From JACXVD01 sp020446665 (GTDB taxonomy: Bacteria > Pseudomonadota > Alphaproteobacteria > Sphingomonadales > Sphingomonadaceae), in contig JAWKXQ010000003.1 of assembly GCA_041396905.1 (NCBI GenBank), positions 1 through 64,000 on the forward strand: DNA of 64,000 bases, written 5' to 3'. Positions 44,047 through 53,008 of the stretch are shown piece after piece. The notes under the pieces were generated by a model. It saw only the letters and a list, made by a program, of their open reading frames with translations, did not search any database and had not been told where the DNA came from. Position 1 is the first letter of the stretch. Every line of letters begins with the position of its first letter. The translations under genes were made by a program, and so were the position numbers.

Positions 44047-44957
44047 AGATCGACCACTGTGTAGATTTCATCCGGGCGGACACCCAGCCCGTAAACCATG
44101 CGCAAGGCCACCAGCAGCACAATGGCCGCCAGGATGACGCGCAATATTTCCGGCTTCGCATTGGAGGCGATCTTGGTCCCGATCTGCGCGCCCGACACGG
44201 AGCCAAGCAGCAACAGGGCGGCCAGCACGAGGTCCACGGCCCGCGTGGTCAGCGCGTGCATCATGGTCGTCGCCATGGTCACGAACAGGATCTGGAACAA
44301 CGAGGTTCCCACCACGACCCCGGCGCTCATGCCCAGAATATAGAGCATGGCCGGCACCAGAATGAAGCCGCCGCCTACGCCCATCAGCATGGTCAGGATA
44401 CCGACGGCAATGCCCAGGATCAGCGGAGCCAGCGGGGAAATATACAGGCCCGACCGATAAAACCGCCAGCGCATCGGCAATACCGCGACAAAAGGATGGT
44501 GGCGCCGCTTCATCACGACCGGCCTTTCGCCCTTCTTGCTCGCGCGGATGGTTTCCAGAGCCTCTCGCATCATCAGCGTTCCGATGGTGCCCAGCATCAA
44601 CACGTAGAGAATGTTGATGATGATATCGATCTGGCCAATCGACTGGAAGAAGCGGAACAGCAGCGTCCCCATCATCGCGCCGATAATGCCGCCAACCACC
44701 ATCACGCCGCCCATGCGGTAATCCACGCCCTTGCGGCGGCTATGCGCGAAAACGCCGGACACGCTGGCCCCGGTCACCTGCGTGGATGCCGATGCCGCAG
44801 CAACGGTTGGGGGGATGCCGTAGAAGATCAGCAGCGGTGTTGTCAGGAAGCCACCGCCCACGCCGAACAGGCCGGAAAGAATGCCGGTGAGCGCACCCAA
44901 TGCGACAATGAGCAGCCCGTTGACTGACAGATTGGCGATGGGGAGATAGACGTCCAT
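44043..44957 (-). CDS. TauE/SafE-family sulfite/anion exporter
   Basis: A 304-residue protein with about eight membrane helices in two similar halves: ALGALTGILSGLFGVGGGFL and GIAVGILTMLMGVGGGFILV both carry the family GVGGGF motif. It likely moves sulfite, sulfoacetate or a related anion out of the cell. First gene of the pair with the TIGR02186 protein. Confidence 0.92.
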   Translation of the reverse strand: MDVYLPIANLSVNGLLIVALGALTGILSGLFGVGGGFLTTPLLIFYGIPPTVAAASASTQVTGASVSGVFAHSRRKGVDYRMGGVMVVGGIIGAMMGTLLFRFFQSIGQIDIIINILYVLMLGTIGTLMMREALETIRASKKGERPVVMKRRHHPFVAVLPMRWRFYRSGLYISPLAPLILGIAVGILTMLMGVGGGFILVPAMLYILGMSAGVVVGTSLFQILFVTMATTMMHALTTRAVDLVLAALLLLGSVSGAQIGTKIASNAKPEILRVILAAIVLLVALRMVYGLGVRPDEIYTVVDL

Positions 44958-45002
44958 AAGCCCCGCCTAGCGCAGCATGGTTAAAGTTGGAAGAAGCGTA
45001 TA

Positions 45003-46148
45003 TTAGAAATTGCTAAAAAGCGTTACTGCGATTCCATCTTCCGGCTGAGCATCCCCGGCCACACGCATCCGGTAATCCATGGAAAGCCGCGCCGGATTCT
45101 GCCCCAAGGGCAAGCCGATACTGGCTGAAGGGCCGATATCAAGCCGCGCCGCGCCTTTCTGCGCACCACCCCAGGCGCCAGCGCCCGCACGCAGATCACC
45201 CAGTTTGAAACGCGCCACTTCGCGATCAAGGCGGAGCTGCCCGTCGACAAAGGCAGTCTTGCCTGCCCCCCCGACATAGCCCGCCTGACCATAGGCCTCT
45301 GCCCGCATCCCGCCGCCCATATCCAGCGGAGCGAGTTGGGTGTAGACAAAACCAGCAGGTCGCAGACGCGTTTTCCCGCCAACACGTGTGGCCCGCATTT
45401 CCGCATTGGCCATCAGCGGAATCTTTGCCAGCGGACGTGCCGCGAGGCCGAGCGCTGCTTCTTCTTCGCCGCCCTTGTCGAGAGCCTTGTAGGCGCGGAA
45501 ATAGGCATTGGGCTGGTTGGCGCTATTTGCTGCCAGACGATAGCGCAGCACTGCACCGGCCTGGCTGGCACCATAAGTGCTGGCAAAGGGAGCAGCCGTG
45601 CTGGCTGCGCCAGACCCGTCGCGCACAAACAGCCAGCTATCTAGAGACCAGCGCTGCGGCTGCTGCACCGCCATCTTGTCAGCCATGGCTGGCGGTGTTG
45701 GCGGGCCATTGCCCGCACTGCGCTCACGAAACAACGTGGCTACATCCTGCGGTACGGGCACATGCGACAAGCCCGCCATCAACAGCAACTGATGGCCGCC
45801 CGTCACATAGGGATCTGCGAAGACTACGGAGCCACCGCCACTTTCCGACGCACCCGCAAAAGTCGGGGAAATGCGCGCGCGCTCTGCCAGCCGCATTGGT
45901 AAAGTCAGTGTCTGCTGCGTGACGTCAGAACCAGCAGAGGCCAAGGCAGATGGCTCTGCCGCAGGCGTATCGTCATTTGCCGCCAGTCCGAACCCAAAGC
46001 CGTGATCGCTATGCGGCATCTGCAAGTCAAACGGCACGGGTGCCCACGAAACGACCCGGAAAATCACCCAGACCAGCATCAGCGTGCCAAGCATGGCCAG
46101 CGGACCGCCCCGGCGGCGCTCAGCCTGTCTGGAGAGAACTGCGCTCAA
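45003..46148 (-). CDS. Putative outer-membrane partner of an NfrB-like glycosyltransferase
   Basis: A 381-residue protein. One N-terminal membrane helix or signal (LAMLGTLMLVWVIFRVVSW) is followed by a linker rich in Ala/Pro/Ser and then about 250 residues of short alternating strands (AQAGAVLRYRLAANSANQPN, GGMRAEAYGQAGYVGGAGKT, ARLSMDYRMRV) ending LFSNF, a final Phe as in barrel proteins. The start TTG 46148 overlaps the TGA of the glycosyltransferase gene (TTGA). In E. coli NfrA pairs with NfrB in a similar way; similarity here is by position and architecture only. Confidence 0.65.
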   Translation of the reverse strand: MSAVLSRQAERRRGGPLAMLGTLMLVWVIFRVVSWAPVPFDLQMPHSDHGFGFGLAANDDTPAAEPSALASAGSDVTQQTLTLPMRLAERARISPTFAGASESGGGSVVFADPYVTGGHQLLLMAGLSHVPVPQDVATLFRERSAGNGPPTPPAMADKMAVQQPQRWSLDSWLFVRDGSGAASTAAPFASTYGASQAGAVLRYRLAANSANQPNAYFRAYKALDKGGEEEAALGLAARPLAKIPLMANAEMRATRVGGKTRLRPAGFVYTQLAPLDMGGGMRAEAYGQAGYVGGAGKTAFVDGQLRLDREVARFKLGDLRAGAGAWGGAQKGAARLDIGPSASIGLPLGQNPARLSMDYRMRVAGDAQPEDGIAVTLFSNF

Positions 46149-47617
46149 GCTGTGCGCTCCCTCTGCTGCCGCATCAACACCGGATGATCGCGATGATCGG
46201 TCTTGTCCCAGCGCGGCAATTGTCCAGACAATGTGCGGGCATAAGCGACCAGCGCCCGACGCCCGGCCATGATGGCGATGATATTGCTGACAGGAATGCG
46301 CAAAACCGCTCTTGCCCCTTCGATCATGCCATATTCCCTTGCCGTAAAGGCGAAACGCCATACCCCTCGCCACAGGAAACTGGCAAAATTCACCGCAAGA
46401 ATCAACTTGATACCGGGATCAAGCTGGTAAGAAGGTGAAACGCCGAAACTGCGGGCAATGGCTGACAGGGCCGCCAGCGCGAGCAAACCATAGGCAATGG
46501 CCAGCACCAGCGCGGTCAAAGGGCCGCGCCGGTCGCGCAGCCGCATCCATATTTCAGCCGGCTTATGCCCCCAGCCCATCCGGTCCCAGCCCTGCAGGGC
46601 AATGCCGTGGACCCACCGGGTCTTTTGCCGCACAGCAAGGTCCAGCCGCGAAGGAAAACAGGCGCGCGTGGCGATTAGCCGCCCGTCCGCGCCGCGCACC
46701 CGCAGGAACCGTGCCCGACCACCCATTTCACTGACGCCCAGCCCCAATTCGTAATCTTCGGTCAGGCTGTCCTGCGCGAAAGGCAGGCCATCATCATGCT
46801 GTGCGGCCAGACGTGCCAGGATTGGCCGTGCCACAGCACACCCCACTCCGGCAGAAGGGAGCCCTACGCCCAGATGATCGCGCACCACCATTACCTTGCC
46901 ATGCGCTTCGGCAAATTCATCAGCATAATGCCCGGCCACCCAGCGTGAGTGCATTTGCGGCTCCGGCCGCACAGGGATCTGGACAAATTCTGCCTCGTCA
47001 AGCGAGCGGTCCATTAGACCGAGCGCCGCCGGATCAACCATGTCTTCGGCATCATGCAGCACCACCATACGCGCCGCGCATCCGGAACGTTTCTCGTCCG
47101 CCTGCAACGCGCTGTGCAGGCGATTGAGGCAATCGGCCTTGGTGCTCGGGCCATCCCGATCATGGATCACGACCCGCAGCCGCGGATCACCCTGCGCCGC
47201 AGCAATCGCTGCCGATACGGTCAGCGGATCATTGCGATAGCAACCGACATAAAGCCGCATGTCCTCCTGCGACCATGCCTCCAGCGCATGGCGGATGGTC
47301 GCTCCGATGACCGCTTCCTCGCGCCAGGCCGGGATGAAGACAGCGGCTTTCCCGGCCAGCGGAGCCTGAGTCAGCTGTTCATCGAACAAGTGGGGCGTGC
47401 AAAGCCTTCCGGTTAGCCGCCCCCAGAGCCAGATCAGGTCGACGGCGAACTCGTCAATCGCGCCGATCAGGAAGAATACCGCCGCAAATAGCAGCATTTC
47501 GTGCTCTGCCAGCACGAGCCATTCCCAGACTGTATAGCCTCCAAATTGCACAGCCGCCCCCACGGTAATTGTAAGGTAACTATAACGAGGCCTTGAAAGC
47601 TTGCAACGCGCCATCAT
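46145..47617 (-). CDS. NfrB-like membrane glycosyltransferase, family 2
   Basis: A 490-residue protein. N-terminal helices (WEWLVLAEHEMLLFAAVFFL) lead to a GT-A domain: FIPAWREEAVIGATIRHALE, VVIHDRDGPSTKADCLNRLH, VLHDAEDMVDP with the metal-binding DxD-like DAED, SLTEDYELGL as the general-base region, and RQKTRWVHGIALQGWDRMGW as the Q/RxxRW motif. At least three membrane helices follow. This is the NfrB type, which makes a secreted polysaccharide. The start among M-M at 47617/47614 is not firm, because no Shine-Dalgarno is seen. Confidence 0.88.
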   Translation of the reverse strand: MMARCKLSRPRYSYLTITVGAAVQFGGYTVWEWLVLAEHEMLLFAAVFFLIGAIDEFAVDLIWLWGRLTGRLCTPHLFDEQLTQAPLAGKAAVFIPAWREEAVIGATIRHALEAWSQEDMRLYVGCYRNDPLTVSAAIAAAQGDPRLRVVIHDRDGPSTKADCLNRLHSALQADEKRSGCAARMVVLHDAEDMVDPAALGLMDRSLDEAEFVQIPVRPEPQMHSRWVAGHYADEFAEAHGKVMVVRDHLGVGLPSAGVGCAVARPILARLAAQHDDGLPFAQDSLTEDYELGLGVSEMGGRARFLRVRGADGRLIATRACFPSRLDLAVRQKTRWVHGIALQGWDRMGWGHKPAEIWMRLRDRRGPLTALVLAIAYGLLALAALSAIARSFGVSPSYQLDPGIKLILAVNFASFLWRGVWRFAFTAREYGMIEGARAVLRIPVSNIIAIMAGRRALVAYARTLSGQLPRWDKTDHRDHPVLMRQQRERTA

Positions 47618-47636
47618 TTGAGGAATGGATTTTCCA

Positions 47637-48860
47637 ATGGCTGATCAGAACAATTTCCTCCGTGTAGCCCTCGCTCCGGTTCGCGCTCTCTTCGTTGGAG
47701 ACGCATCGGCGGGCATCCTGCTGATCCTGGTTGCAGCAGGCGCGATGCTGGTCGCCAATTCCACTCTGGCGCCTGAATATCACCACCTGTTCCATGGCAC
47801 ATGGGCCTTTACCCCCGTGGCCAAGCTGAACACGCTGCATCTGTGGATCAATGACGGGCTGATGGCGATTTTCTTTTTCGTTGTCGGGCTGGAGGTAAAG
47901 CGCGAGCTGATCGAAGGCCAGCTATCCACCAACGAACAGCGCAAGCTGCCCGTGCTGGCCGCAATTGCGGGCATGGCGGTGCCTGCGCTGGTCTATCTGA
48001 GCATTGTTTCCGGTGATGACCCCAAACTGACACAGGGCTGGGCGATCCCGGCTGCGACCGATATCGCCTTTGCCATGGGTGTGCTCGGCCTGCTGGGCAG
48101 CCGGGTCCCCGCATCGCTGCGGCTGTTCCTGCTGACTGTTGCCATTGTTGACGATATTGGCGCAGTGCTGGTGATCGCGCTGTTCTATACAGCCAATATC
48201 AAGCTGGCATGGCTGGTCGGTGCGCTGGTGGTAACCGGTGTGATGATTGGCCTCAACCGGATGAAAGTGGGCAATGTCCCGCTCTATATCCTGCTGTCGC
48301 TGGCGCTTTGGTATTGCGTGCTGCATTCCGGCGTGCACGCCACCATTGCCGGGGTTGTCGCTGCATTGACGATCCCGATGCACAAGCCGGACGGCAAGCC
48401 GCTGCTGGAGGCGATGGAGCACGGCCTCGCCCCATGGAGCGCCTATCTGATCGTGCCCGTCTTCGGCTTTGCCAATGCCGGGGTGGAAATTGGCGGGCTG
48501 GGCATTGATGGAATTATCGCCCCTCTGCCGCTCGCCATCGCCGCGGGCCTTGTGGTGGGCAAGCAGCTGGGCATTTTCACTGCCATCTTCGCCGCCGACA
48601 AGATCGGTTTTGCCAAACGTCCGCAAGGGGCGACATGGATGGAAATCTGGGGCGTCACCATGCTGTGCGGGATTGGCTTTACCATGTCGCTGTTTATCAG
48701 CGAGCTCGCCTTCCCCGGCTATCGTCTGCTGATTGACGAGGCCAAGATCGGCATTCTCATGGGGTCCATCATCTCTGCCATTATCGGCTATGTGGTGCTG
48801 CGCATGACGACGGAACATCCGGAAGAAGCCGAACTGACGGCACACCGCCAGCCCGACTGA
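47637..48860 (+). CDS. nhaA: Na+/H+ antiporter NhaA
   Basis: A protein of about 407 residues with eleven to twelve membrane helices. NhaA landmarks are DGLMAIFFFVVGLEVKRELI, PAATDIAFAMGVLGLLGSRV (Asp pair at the ion site nearby) and RLFLLTVAIVDDIGAVLVIA with the double Asp. AGGA at 47621-47624 sits twelve bases before ATG 47637 and touches ATG 47625, so the later start is preferred. It extrudes sodium at alkaline pH. Divergent from the NfrB-like gene with almost no spacer. Confidence 0.95.
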   Translation: MADQNNFLRVALAPVRALFVGDASAGILLILVAAGAMLVANSTLAPEYHHLFHGTWAFTPVAKLNTLHLWINDGLMAIFFFVVGLEVKRELIEGQLSTNEQRKLPVLAAIAGMAVPALVYLSIVSGDDPKLTQGWAIPAATDIAFAMGVLGLLGSRVPASLRLFLLTVAIVDDIGAVLVIALFYTANIKLAWLVGALVVTGVMIGLNRMKVGNVPLYILLSLALWYCVLHSGVHATIAGVVAALTIPMHKPDGKPLLEAMEHGLAPWSAYLIVPVFGFANAGVEIGGLGIDGIIAPLPLAIAAGLVVGKQLGIFTAIFAADKIGFAKRPQGATWMEIWGVTMLCGIGFTMSLFISELAFPGYRLLIDEAKIGILMGSIISAIIGYVVLRMTTEHPEEAELTAHRQPD

Positions 48861-48870
48861 TCGGGTCGAT

Positions 48871-49074
48871 TCAGCTCACCTTCCAGGGGTTGTAGAACAG
48901 CTCCTCGACCGGCACGTCGAAATAAGCGGCAAGGCGATAGGCCATCGGCAGCGAAGGATCGTATTTTGCCGCTTCCATTGCGATGATGGATTGCCGGGTC
49001 ACTTCGACCGCATCAGCCAGCTCCAGCTGGCTCAGGCCGTGCGCCTTGCGATAGCTGCGCAAACCATTTTTCAT
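48871..49074 (-). CDS. Small XRE-family helix-turn-helix regulator
   Basis: A 67-residue protein that is one Cro/C1-type HTH: MKNGLRSYRKAHGLSQLELA, then DAVEVTRQSIIAMEAAKYDP, SLPMAYRLAAYFDVPVEELF. This is the YozG/YgzD-like short type, often paired with a membrane protein. The ATG overlaps the stop of the membrane gene (ATGA), so both are translated together. Confidence 0.92.
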   Translation of the reverse strand: MKNGLRSYRKAHGLSQLELADAVEVTRQSIIAMEAAKYDPSLPMAYRLAAYFDVPVEELFYNPWKVS

Positions 49075-49484
49075 TCGCCCGGCCGAAAGCTGAAGCCCCG
49101 CCCCTTCAGCCACCAGAATCCATAGAGGGACATCGAGCAGACCAGCTGCAGGACCATCAGCGTTGCGACGCCCACTGTAAACTCACTTCGGTACTGGTCG
49201 CCCCCGGCAATAATGCAAGCGGTGACCGCAAGCCCGGCCATACCCCCCCAATAGCCGCTAACCGCTTGCCCCTGTCGCTGCATATCGTCGAGCGTCACCC
49301 AGTAAGGTCTCGCAAGAACGAAGAAGGCAGCGAAGCCGCAGAATACAAGGCCGAATTTAAACCAAGCCCCACCATCCATGCCCATTGCCTGCATCACAGC
49401 TTTACCTGCAAACAGGACGGCCAATGGGAACAGGGCCATGGCCACCGTGCGGCGCGTCAAATTCTCCGAATAGGTTCTCGACAT
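49071..49484 (-). CDS. Four-helix membrane protein paired with the XRE regulator
   Basis: A 137-residue protein with four hydrophobic helices (VAMALFPLAVLFAGKAVMQA, FGLVFCGFAAFFVLARPYW, GGMAGLAVTACIIAGG, TLMVLQLVCSMSLYGFWWL). It is not related to a family I can name. It is translationally coupled to the small XRE regulator, a common pairing in which the membrane partner may control the regulator (inference). A TTTTTACATCGCGAGG repeat-like region upstream, with TTTACATC twice at 49511-49545, may be the operator. Confidence 0.8.
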   Translation of the reverse strand: MSRTYSENLTRRTVAMALFPLAVLFAGKAVMQAMGMDGGAWFKFGLVFCGFAAFFVLARPYWVTLDDMQRQGQAVSGYWGGMAGLAVTACIIAGGDQYRSEFTVGVATLMVLQLVCSMSLYGFWWLKGRGFSFRPGE

Positions 49485-49582
49485 GGATTTTCCCTCGCAA
49501 TGTAAGAACCTTTTTACATCGCGAGGTGTTAAAACTTCTTTACATCACTGCGGTGCCGTGAGTGGCGCAATTCACGAGAATT

Positions 49583-49605
49583 AGGGTGCGGACCCATAAA
49601 TCGCG
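49583..49605. mobile_element. Single MITE end (remnant)
   Basis: AGGGTGCGGACCCATAAATC plus GCG matches the right end of MITE copy 1 exactly over 23 bases, with TA before it. No partner end is nearby; the similarity stops at the 3' end of the glyoxalase gene, ten bases away. It is a one-ended remnant. Confidence 0.6.
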
Positions 49606-49614
49606 GTCTCCCAT

Positions 49615-50058
49615 TCACCAGGTCCCGACATTCTCCATACTCGCCCACGGCTCCTGCGGGGGCAGGTGGCCGTCTTGCAGCAATTCCACCGAAATCCCGT
49701 CGGGTGATTTGACGAAGGCCATGTGCCCATCGCGCGGGGGGCGGTGGATAATGTGGCCGGCATCCTGCAGGCGCTGACAGGTCTCGTAAATATTATCGAC
49801 CCGATAGGCGAGATGGCCGAAATTGCGCCCCCCCGTATACTCTTCCGGCGCGCTGCCATCTTCAGGAGGCCAGTTATAGGTCAGCTCTACCTCTGCCACG
49901 CCTTCCTGCCCCGGCGCGGCGAGGAAGATCAGCGTGAACCGCGCCTGCTCGACATCGAAACGCTTCACCTCTTCCAGTCCGATCAGCTTGAAGAAGGCAA
50001 TCGTCGCCTCCGGATCGGTTACGCGGATCATGGTGTGGAGGTATTTCGTCACGGCCAA
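49615..50058 (-). CDS. gloA: Lactoylglutathione lyase (glyoxalase I)
   Basis: A 147-residue vicinal-oxygen-chelate protein. The metal ligands fit: H8 in YLHTMIRVTD, Glu in AEVELTYNW, His in NFGHLAYRV and Glu in ISVELLQDG. EEYTGGRNFGHLAY is a glyoxalase I landmark. It converts the methylglyoxal-glutathione hemithioacetal to lactoylglutathione. Confidence 0.92.
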   Translation of the reverse strand: MAVTKYLHTMIRVTDPEATIAFFKLIGLEEVKRFDVEQARFTLIFLAAPGQEGVAEVELTYNWPPEDGSAPEEYTGGRNFGHLAYRVDNIYETCQRLQDAGHIIHRPPRDGHMAFVKSPDGISVELLQDGHLPPQEPWASMENVGTW

Positions 50059-50144
50059 AACTCCATTCGTCGCTATTCAAGCACAGTTCATCGACATGAT
50101 ACTAGGTCACTTCCCGGCGACCGACGCCAGCAGGGAGACATGCC

Positions 50145-50900
50145 ATGACCGCCAATACCGATGAAACTGCCGCCCGTTCCACCCCTTTCTGGAAAGAACC
50201 GGGATCTGGCAAGTGGCTTGCGAGCGCCGCTGTCCTCTCGGTCGGACTGGTGATCGGCGGATATCTGCTGGGTGACGGGCTGGTCCGGGCCAAGGAAGCG
50301 GATCGCTCCGTCACTGTGCGCGGGCTGGCGGAGCGGGATGTGACGGCAGACCTCGCCACCTGGACGATCTCCTACTCCTCAACCTCTACCGACCTGCAGG
50401 CCGCGCAGGGCGAAGTCGATGAAGACAGCAAGGAAATCACTGCCTTCTTCTCCAGGATCGGCTTCCCTGACGAGGAACTGCAACCCACCGGGATCAACGT
50501 GTCCTATTACACGGACAGCAACGGCGTGGGCCGCTACACAGTGCGCCAGCGCATGACCCTGCGCACCAATGACATCAAACGCGCGCAGGCCGCCGTGAAG
50601 AAGCAAGGCGACCTCGTGCGTCGGGGCGTGGTGGTGGAGGATGGCTCCGCCATGTCCTACACCTTTACCAAGCTCGACGCGATCAAGCCGGAAATGGTGG
50701 CGGAAGCGACGAAGGATGCCCGCGCAGCTGCCGAGCAATTTGCCGAAGATAGCGGGGCCAATGTTGGCTCCATCCGGCGCGCCACGCAGGGCTATTTCTC
50801 CATCGATGCGCGCGATGGCGATGGTGGTGGCTGGGGCGTATCGGATACGCCGTTCAAGAAAGTGCGCGTGGTCACCACGGTCGATTTCATGCTCGATTGA
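50145..50900 (+). CDS. SIMPL-domain (DUF541) periplasmic protein
   Basis: A 251-residue protein. One membrane helix at about 24-44 (WLASAAVLSVGLVIGGYLLG) anchors a SIMPL domain: RSVTVRGLAERDVTADLATW, GFPDEELQPTGINVSYYTD, VRQRMTLRTNDIKRAQAAV, FTKLDAIKPEMVAEATKDAR. Oligomeric SIMPL proteins are linked to envelope stress; specific role unknown. It is the first gene right of the glyoxalase gene, divergent from it. Confidence 0.88.
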   Translation: MTANTDETAARSTPFWKEPGSGKWLASAAVLSVGLVIGGYLLGDGLVRAKEADRSVTVRGLAERDVTADLATWTISYSSTSTDLQAAQGEVDEDSKEITAFFSRIGFPDEELQPTGINVSYYTDSNGVGRYTVRQRMTLRTNDIKRAQAAVKKQGDLVRRGVVVEDGSAMSYTFTKLDAIKPEMVAEATKDARAAAEQFAEDSGANVGSIRRATQGYFSIDARDGDGGGWGVSDTPFKKVRVVTTVDFMLD

Positions 50901-50921
50901 ACATTGCGAGCGCCAGATGTG

Positions 50922-50953
50922 AAAAGGCCCGCCGCGATTGCTCGCGACGGGCC
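50922..50953 (-). terminator. Terminator of the porin gene
   Basis: Reading leftwards, GGCCCG-T-CGCGA, loop, TCGCG-G-CGGGCC followed by TTTTC. A strong stem with a T-run on the minus strand only, so it ends the porin transcript. It lies just past the SIMPL stop codon on the other strand. Confidence 0.75.
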
Positions 50954-50979
50954 AGTCCATGCTCAACCTGTTCGGCTGC

Positions 50980-51873
50980 TTACATGCTGTAGCCCAGCGT
51001 GAAGAAGAAGCCTGCATCGGTGAAGTCTTCGAAGGACGGGCCTTCGGTATCAACATAGTTGACGCCCAGGCTCAGACTGTCGGTGATCGCCCAGGATGCG
51101 CCCACGCCCCAGTCGAAGCTCTTGCCGCTTGCCTTGGTCGCGAACACGCCATCGGTGTAACCGAGATGTGCCGTCAGCGAAATCGGCGTGTTCGGGATGG
51201 CCGTTTCGAAATCGGTGTAGATGTAGAAATTGTCCTGGCTGCCCAGCGATGCCTGATCCCACGCATAAGCGACACCCAGGGTCGCATTGACCGGACCAAG
51301 ATCACCGCTGATCGAGGCATAGGGCTCGAAATAATCGGAGTCGAAGCCGGGCGTGTCGCCCGTCGGGTAGATGTAATAGAGCAGGCCGATATCGAAGCTG
51401 ATGCCTTCGGAAATGTCGCCGCTCCAGCCGCCATAAACATCAAGCTCAAGCTCGCCATAGGGCGAACCGCCGGAAATCGAGGATGCCCAGGTACCGACAT
51501 AGAAGCCACTGGAATGCGCGACATCAATGCCGCCCTGCAGCGCGAAATCGCCGTCAGAGAAAGACACGCCGCGGAAGCGATAGTCAGAGACCAGCGCGAC
51601 ATTGCCGGAAATTTCAAGACCGCTTTCGCCGCCCATCTGGCTGGCGACTTCGGCTTCGATCGGCTGTGCCACACGGGTCAAGGTGATCGCACCGGTGTCC
51701 AGTGCAACGTCAGCAGCGGGTGCATCAGCAGCAACGGCTTCAGCGGTGGCCGCTTCAACGTTGAGGAAATCGCCTTCGACAGCAATGTCGTCAGCAGCCA
51801 GAGCCGGCGTTGCAATGAATGCGGTACCAGCGAAAAGAGTTGCGGCAGTAAGGCCGCGAATGGACGTGAGCAT
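50980..51873 (-). CDS. TorF-family putative porin
   Basis: A 297-residue protein with a signal peptide (TAATLFAGTAFIATPALA) and an acidic Ala-rich linker. The barrel part begins LEISGNVALVSDYRFRGVSF and repeats strands such as GGIDVAHSSGFYVGTWASSI and LTAHLGYTDGVFA up to the C-terminal FFFTLGYSM. SDYRFRGVSxSD is typical for this family of outer-membrane channels in Sphingomonadales. Substrate not known. It has its own terminator, and a long AT-richer leader (51874-52135) holds no gene I can support. Confidence 0.9.
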   Translation of the reverse strand: MLTSIRGLTAATLFAGTAFIATPALAADDIAVEGDFLNVEAATAEAVAADAPAADVALDTGAITLTRVAQPIEAEVASQMGGESGLEISGNVALVSDYRFRGVSFSDGDFALQGGIDVAHSSGFYVGTWASSISGGSPYGELELDVYGGWSGDISEGISFDIGLLYYIYPTGDTPGFDSDYFEPYASISGDLGPVNATLGVAYAWDQASLGSQDNFYIYTDFETAIPNTPISLTAHLGYTDGVFATKASGKSFDWGVGASWAITDSLSLGVNYVDTEGPSFEDFTDAGFFFTLGYSM

Positions 51874-52135
51874 GAGAACCTTCCTTGTTCTTTATTGTGC
51901 TTCGTCCCTACCTGCTGCCCCGTCGGTCGCCTCTTTGATGTGCGATCTCGATCGGGAACGACATAAACTTGCCCGCGAATGCTGCGCTGCACAAGAAAAA
52001 TTATCGCAGACGCAAAATGCCGCGCCATGTGTGGACTTTATGCATCACACCATCCGTTCAGATACTGGTCATGGATTGCCGCTAAGGGCCTCTGCGCCTA
52101 TGTGCACCTTCCACTTTCCAACTTGAGATTGATTA

Positions 52136-52939
52136 GTGTTCGAACCTTTGCGCAAGCTTTTCCGGACCAGACCGAAGCGCCCCGTCGCTGCGGTACCGGC
52201 GGGTGAGCGCTATTATGTGGTTGGTGACATCCACGGCAGGCTCGACCTGTTTGACGAGTTGAACCACGCCATCCGGCAGGATGATCTGGATGCGCCGGAA
52301 GCCGACACCACCATCATCCTGCTGGGCGATCTGGTGGACCGCGGAAAAGACAGCGCCGGGGTAATTGCCCGCGCCCGCGAATTGCAGGCACGCCGAAAGG
52401 TCCGCATTCTGGCGGGCAATCACGAGGAAATGTTCCTCGATTCCTTTACCGATATCGACGTTTTGCGCCATTTCCTGAAACATGGCGGGCGCGAGACAAT
52501 CCTCAGCTACGGCCTCGACAAGCGCATCTATAACAAGGCGACGCTGGAGGAATTGCAGGAACTGATGCGCCAGATCGTGCCGCAGCGCGATATCGACTTC
52601 ATGCGCAGTTTCGAGGAAATGATCGTCATCGGCGATTACATCTTCGCTCATGCCGGGATCAATCCGGTGTTGCCGCTCGACCAGCAGAAGCGGCATGATC
52701 TGCTGTGGATTCGCGAACCGTTCCTGCGCCATGCCGAGCCATATTCCGGGCTGGTGGTGCATGGGCACACGATCGTTGACGATATCGAGGAACACAGCAA
52801 CCGCATCGCCATCGACACCGGGGCATTCCGGACTGGCCGCCTGACCGCGCTTGTGCTGGAAGGGGCCACACGCCGTTATATCCAGACAGAAATCCACGAT
52901 GACAAAATCCTGTCGAACCACAGGGATAATTTAGGATAA
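52136..52939 (+). CDS. Metallophosphoesterase (PPP-type Ser/Thr phosphatase)
   Basis: A 267-residue protein starting at GTG 52136. The PPP metal motifs are in order: YVVGDIHGRLDL, IILLGDLVDRGKDS, ILAGNHEEM, IFAHAGIN and VVHGHTIVDD. Bacterial members act on phosphoproteins or on Ap4A; the substrate is open. ugd follows 69 bases later on the same strand. Confidence 0.9.
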   Translation: MFEPLRKLFRTRPKRPVAAVPAGERYYVVGDIHGRLDLFDELNHAIRQDDLDAPEADTTIILLGDLVDRGKDSAGVIARARELQARRKVRILAGNHEEMFLDSFTDIDVLRHFLKHGGRETILSYGLDKRIYNKATLEELQELMRQIVPQRDIDFMRSFEEMIVIGDYIFAHAGINPVLPLDQQKRHDLLWIREPFLRHAEPYSGLVVHGHTIVDDIEEHSNRIAIDTGAFRTGRLTALVLEGATRRYIQTEIHDDKILSNHRDNLG

Positions 52940-53008
52940 TTGCGCTAAGGGCCGCTCAAAGGGTCGCCCGGCGCATTGGGGCACCGCAAACAGAGGGTTA
53001 GCTTCGCA

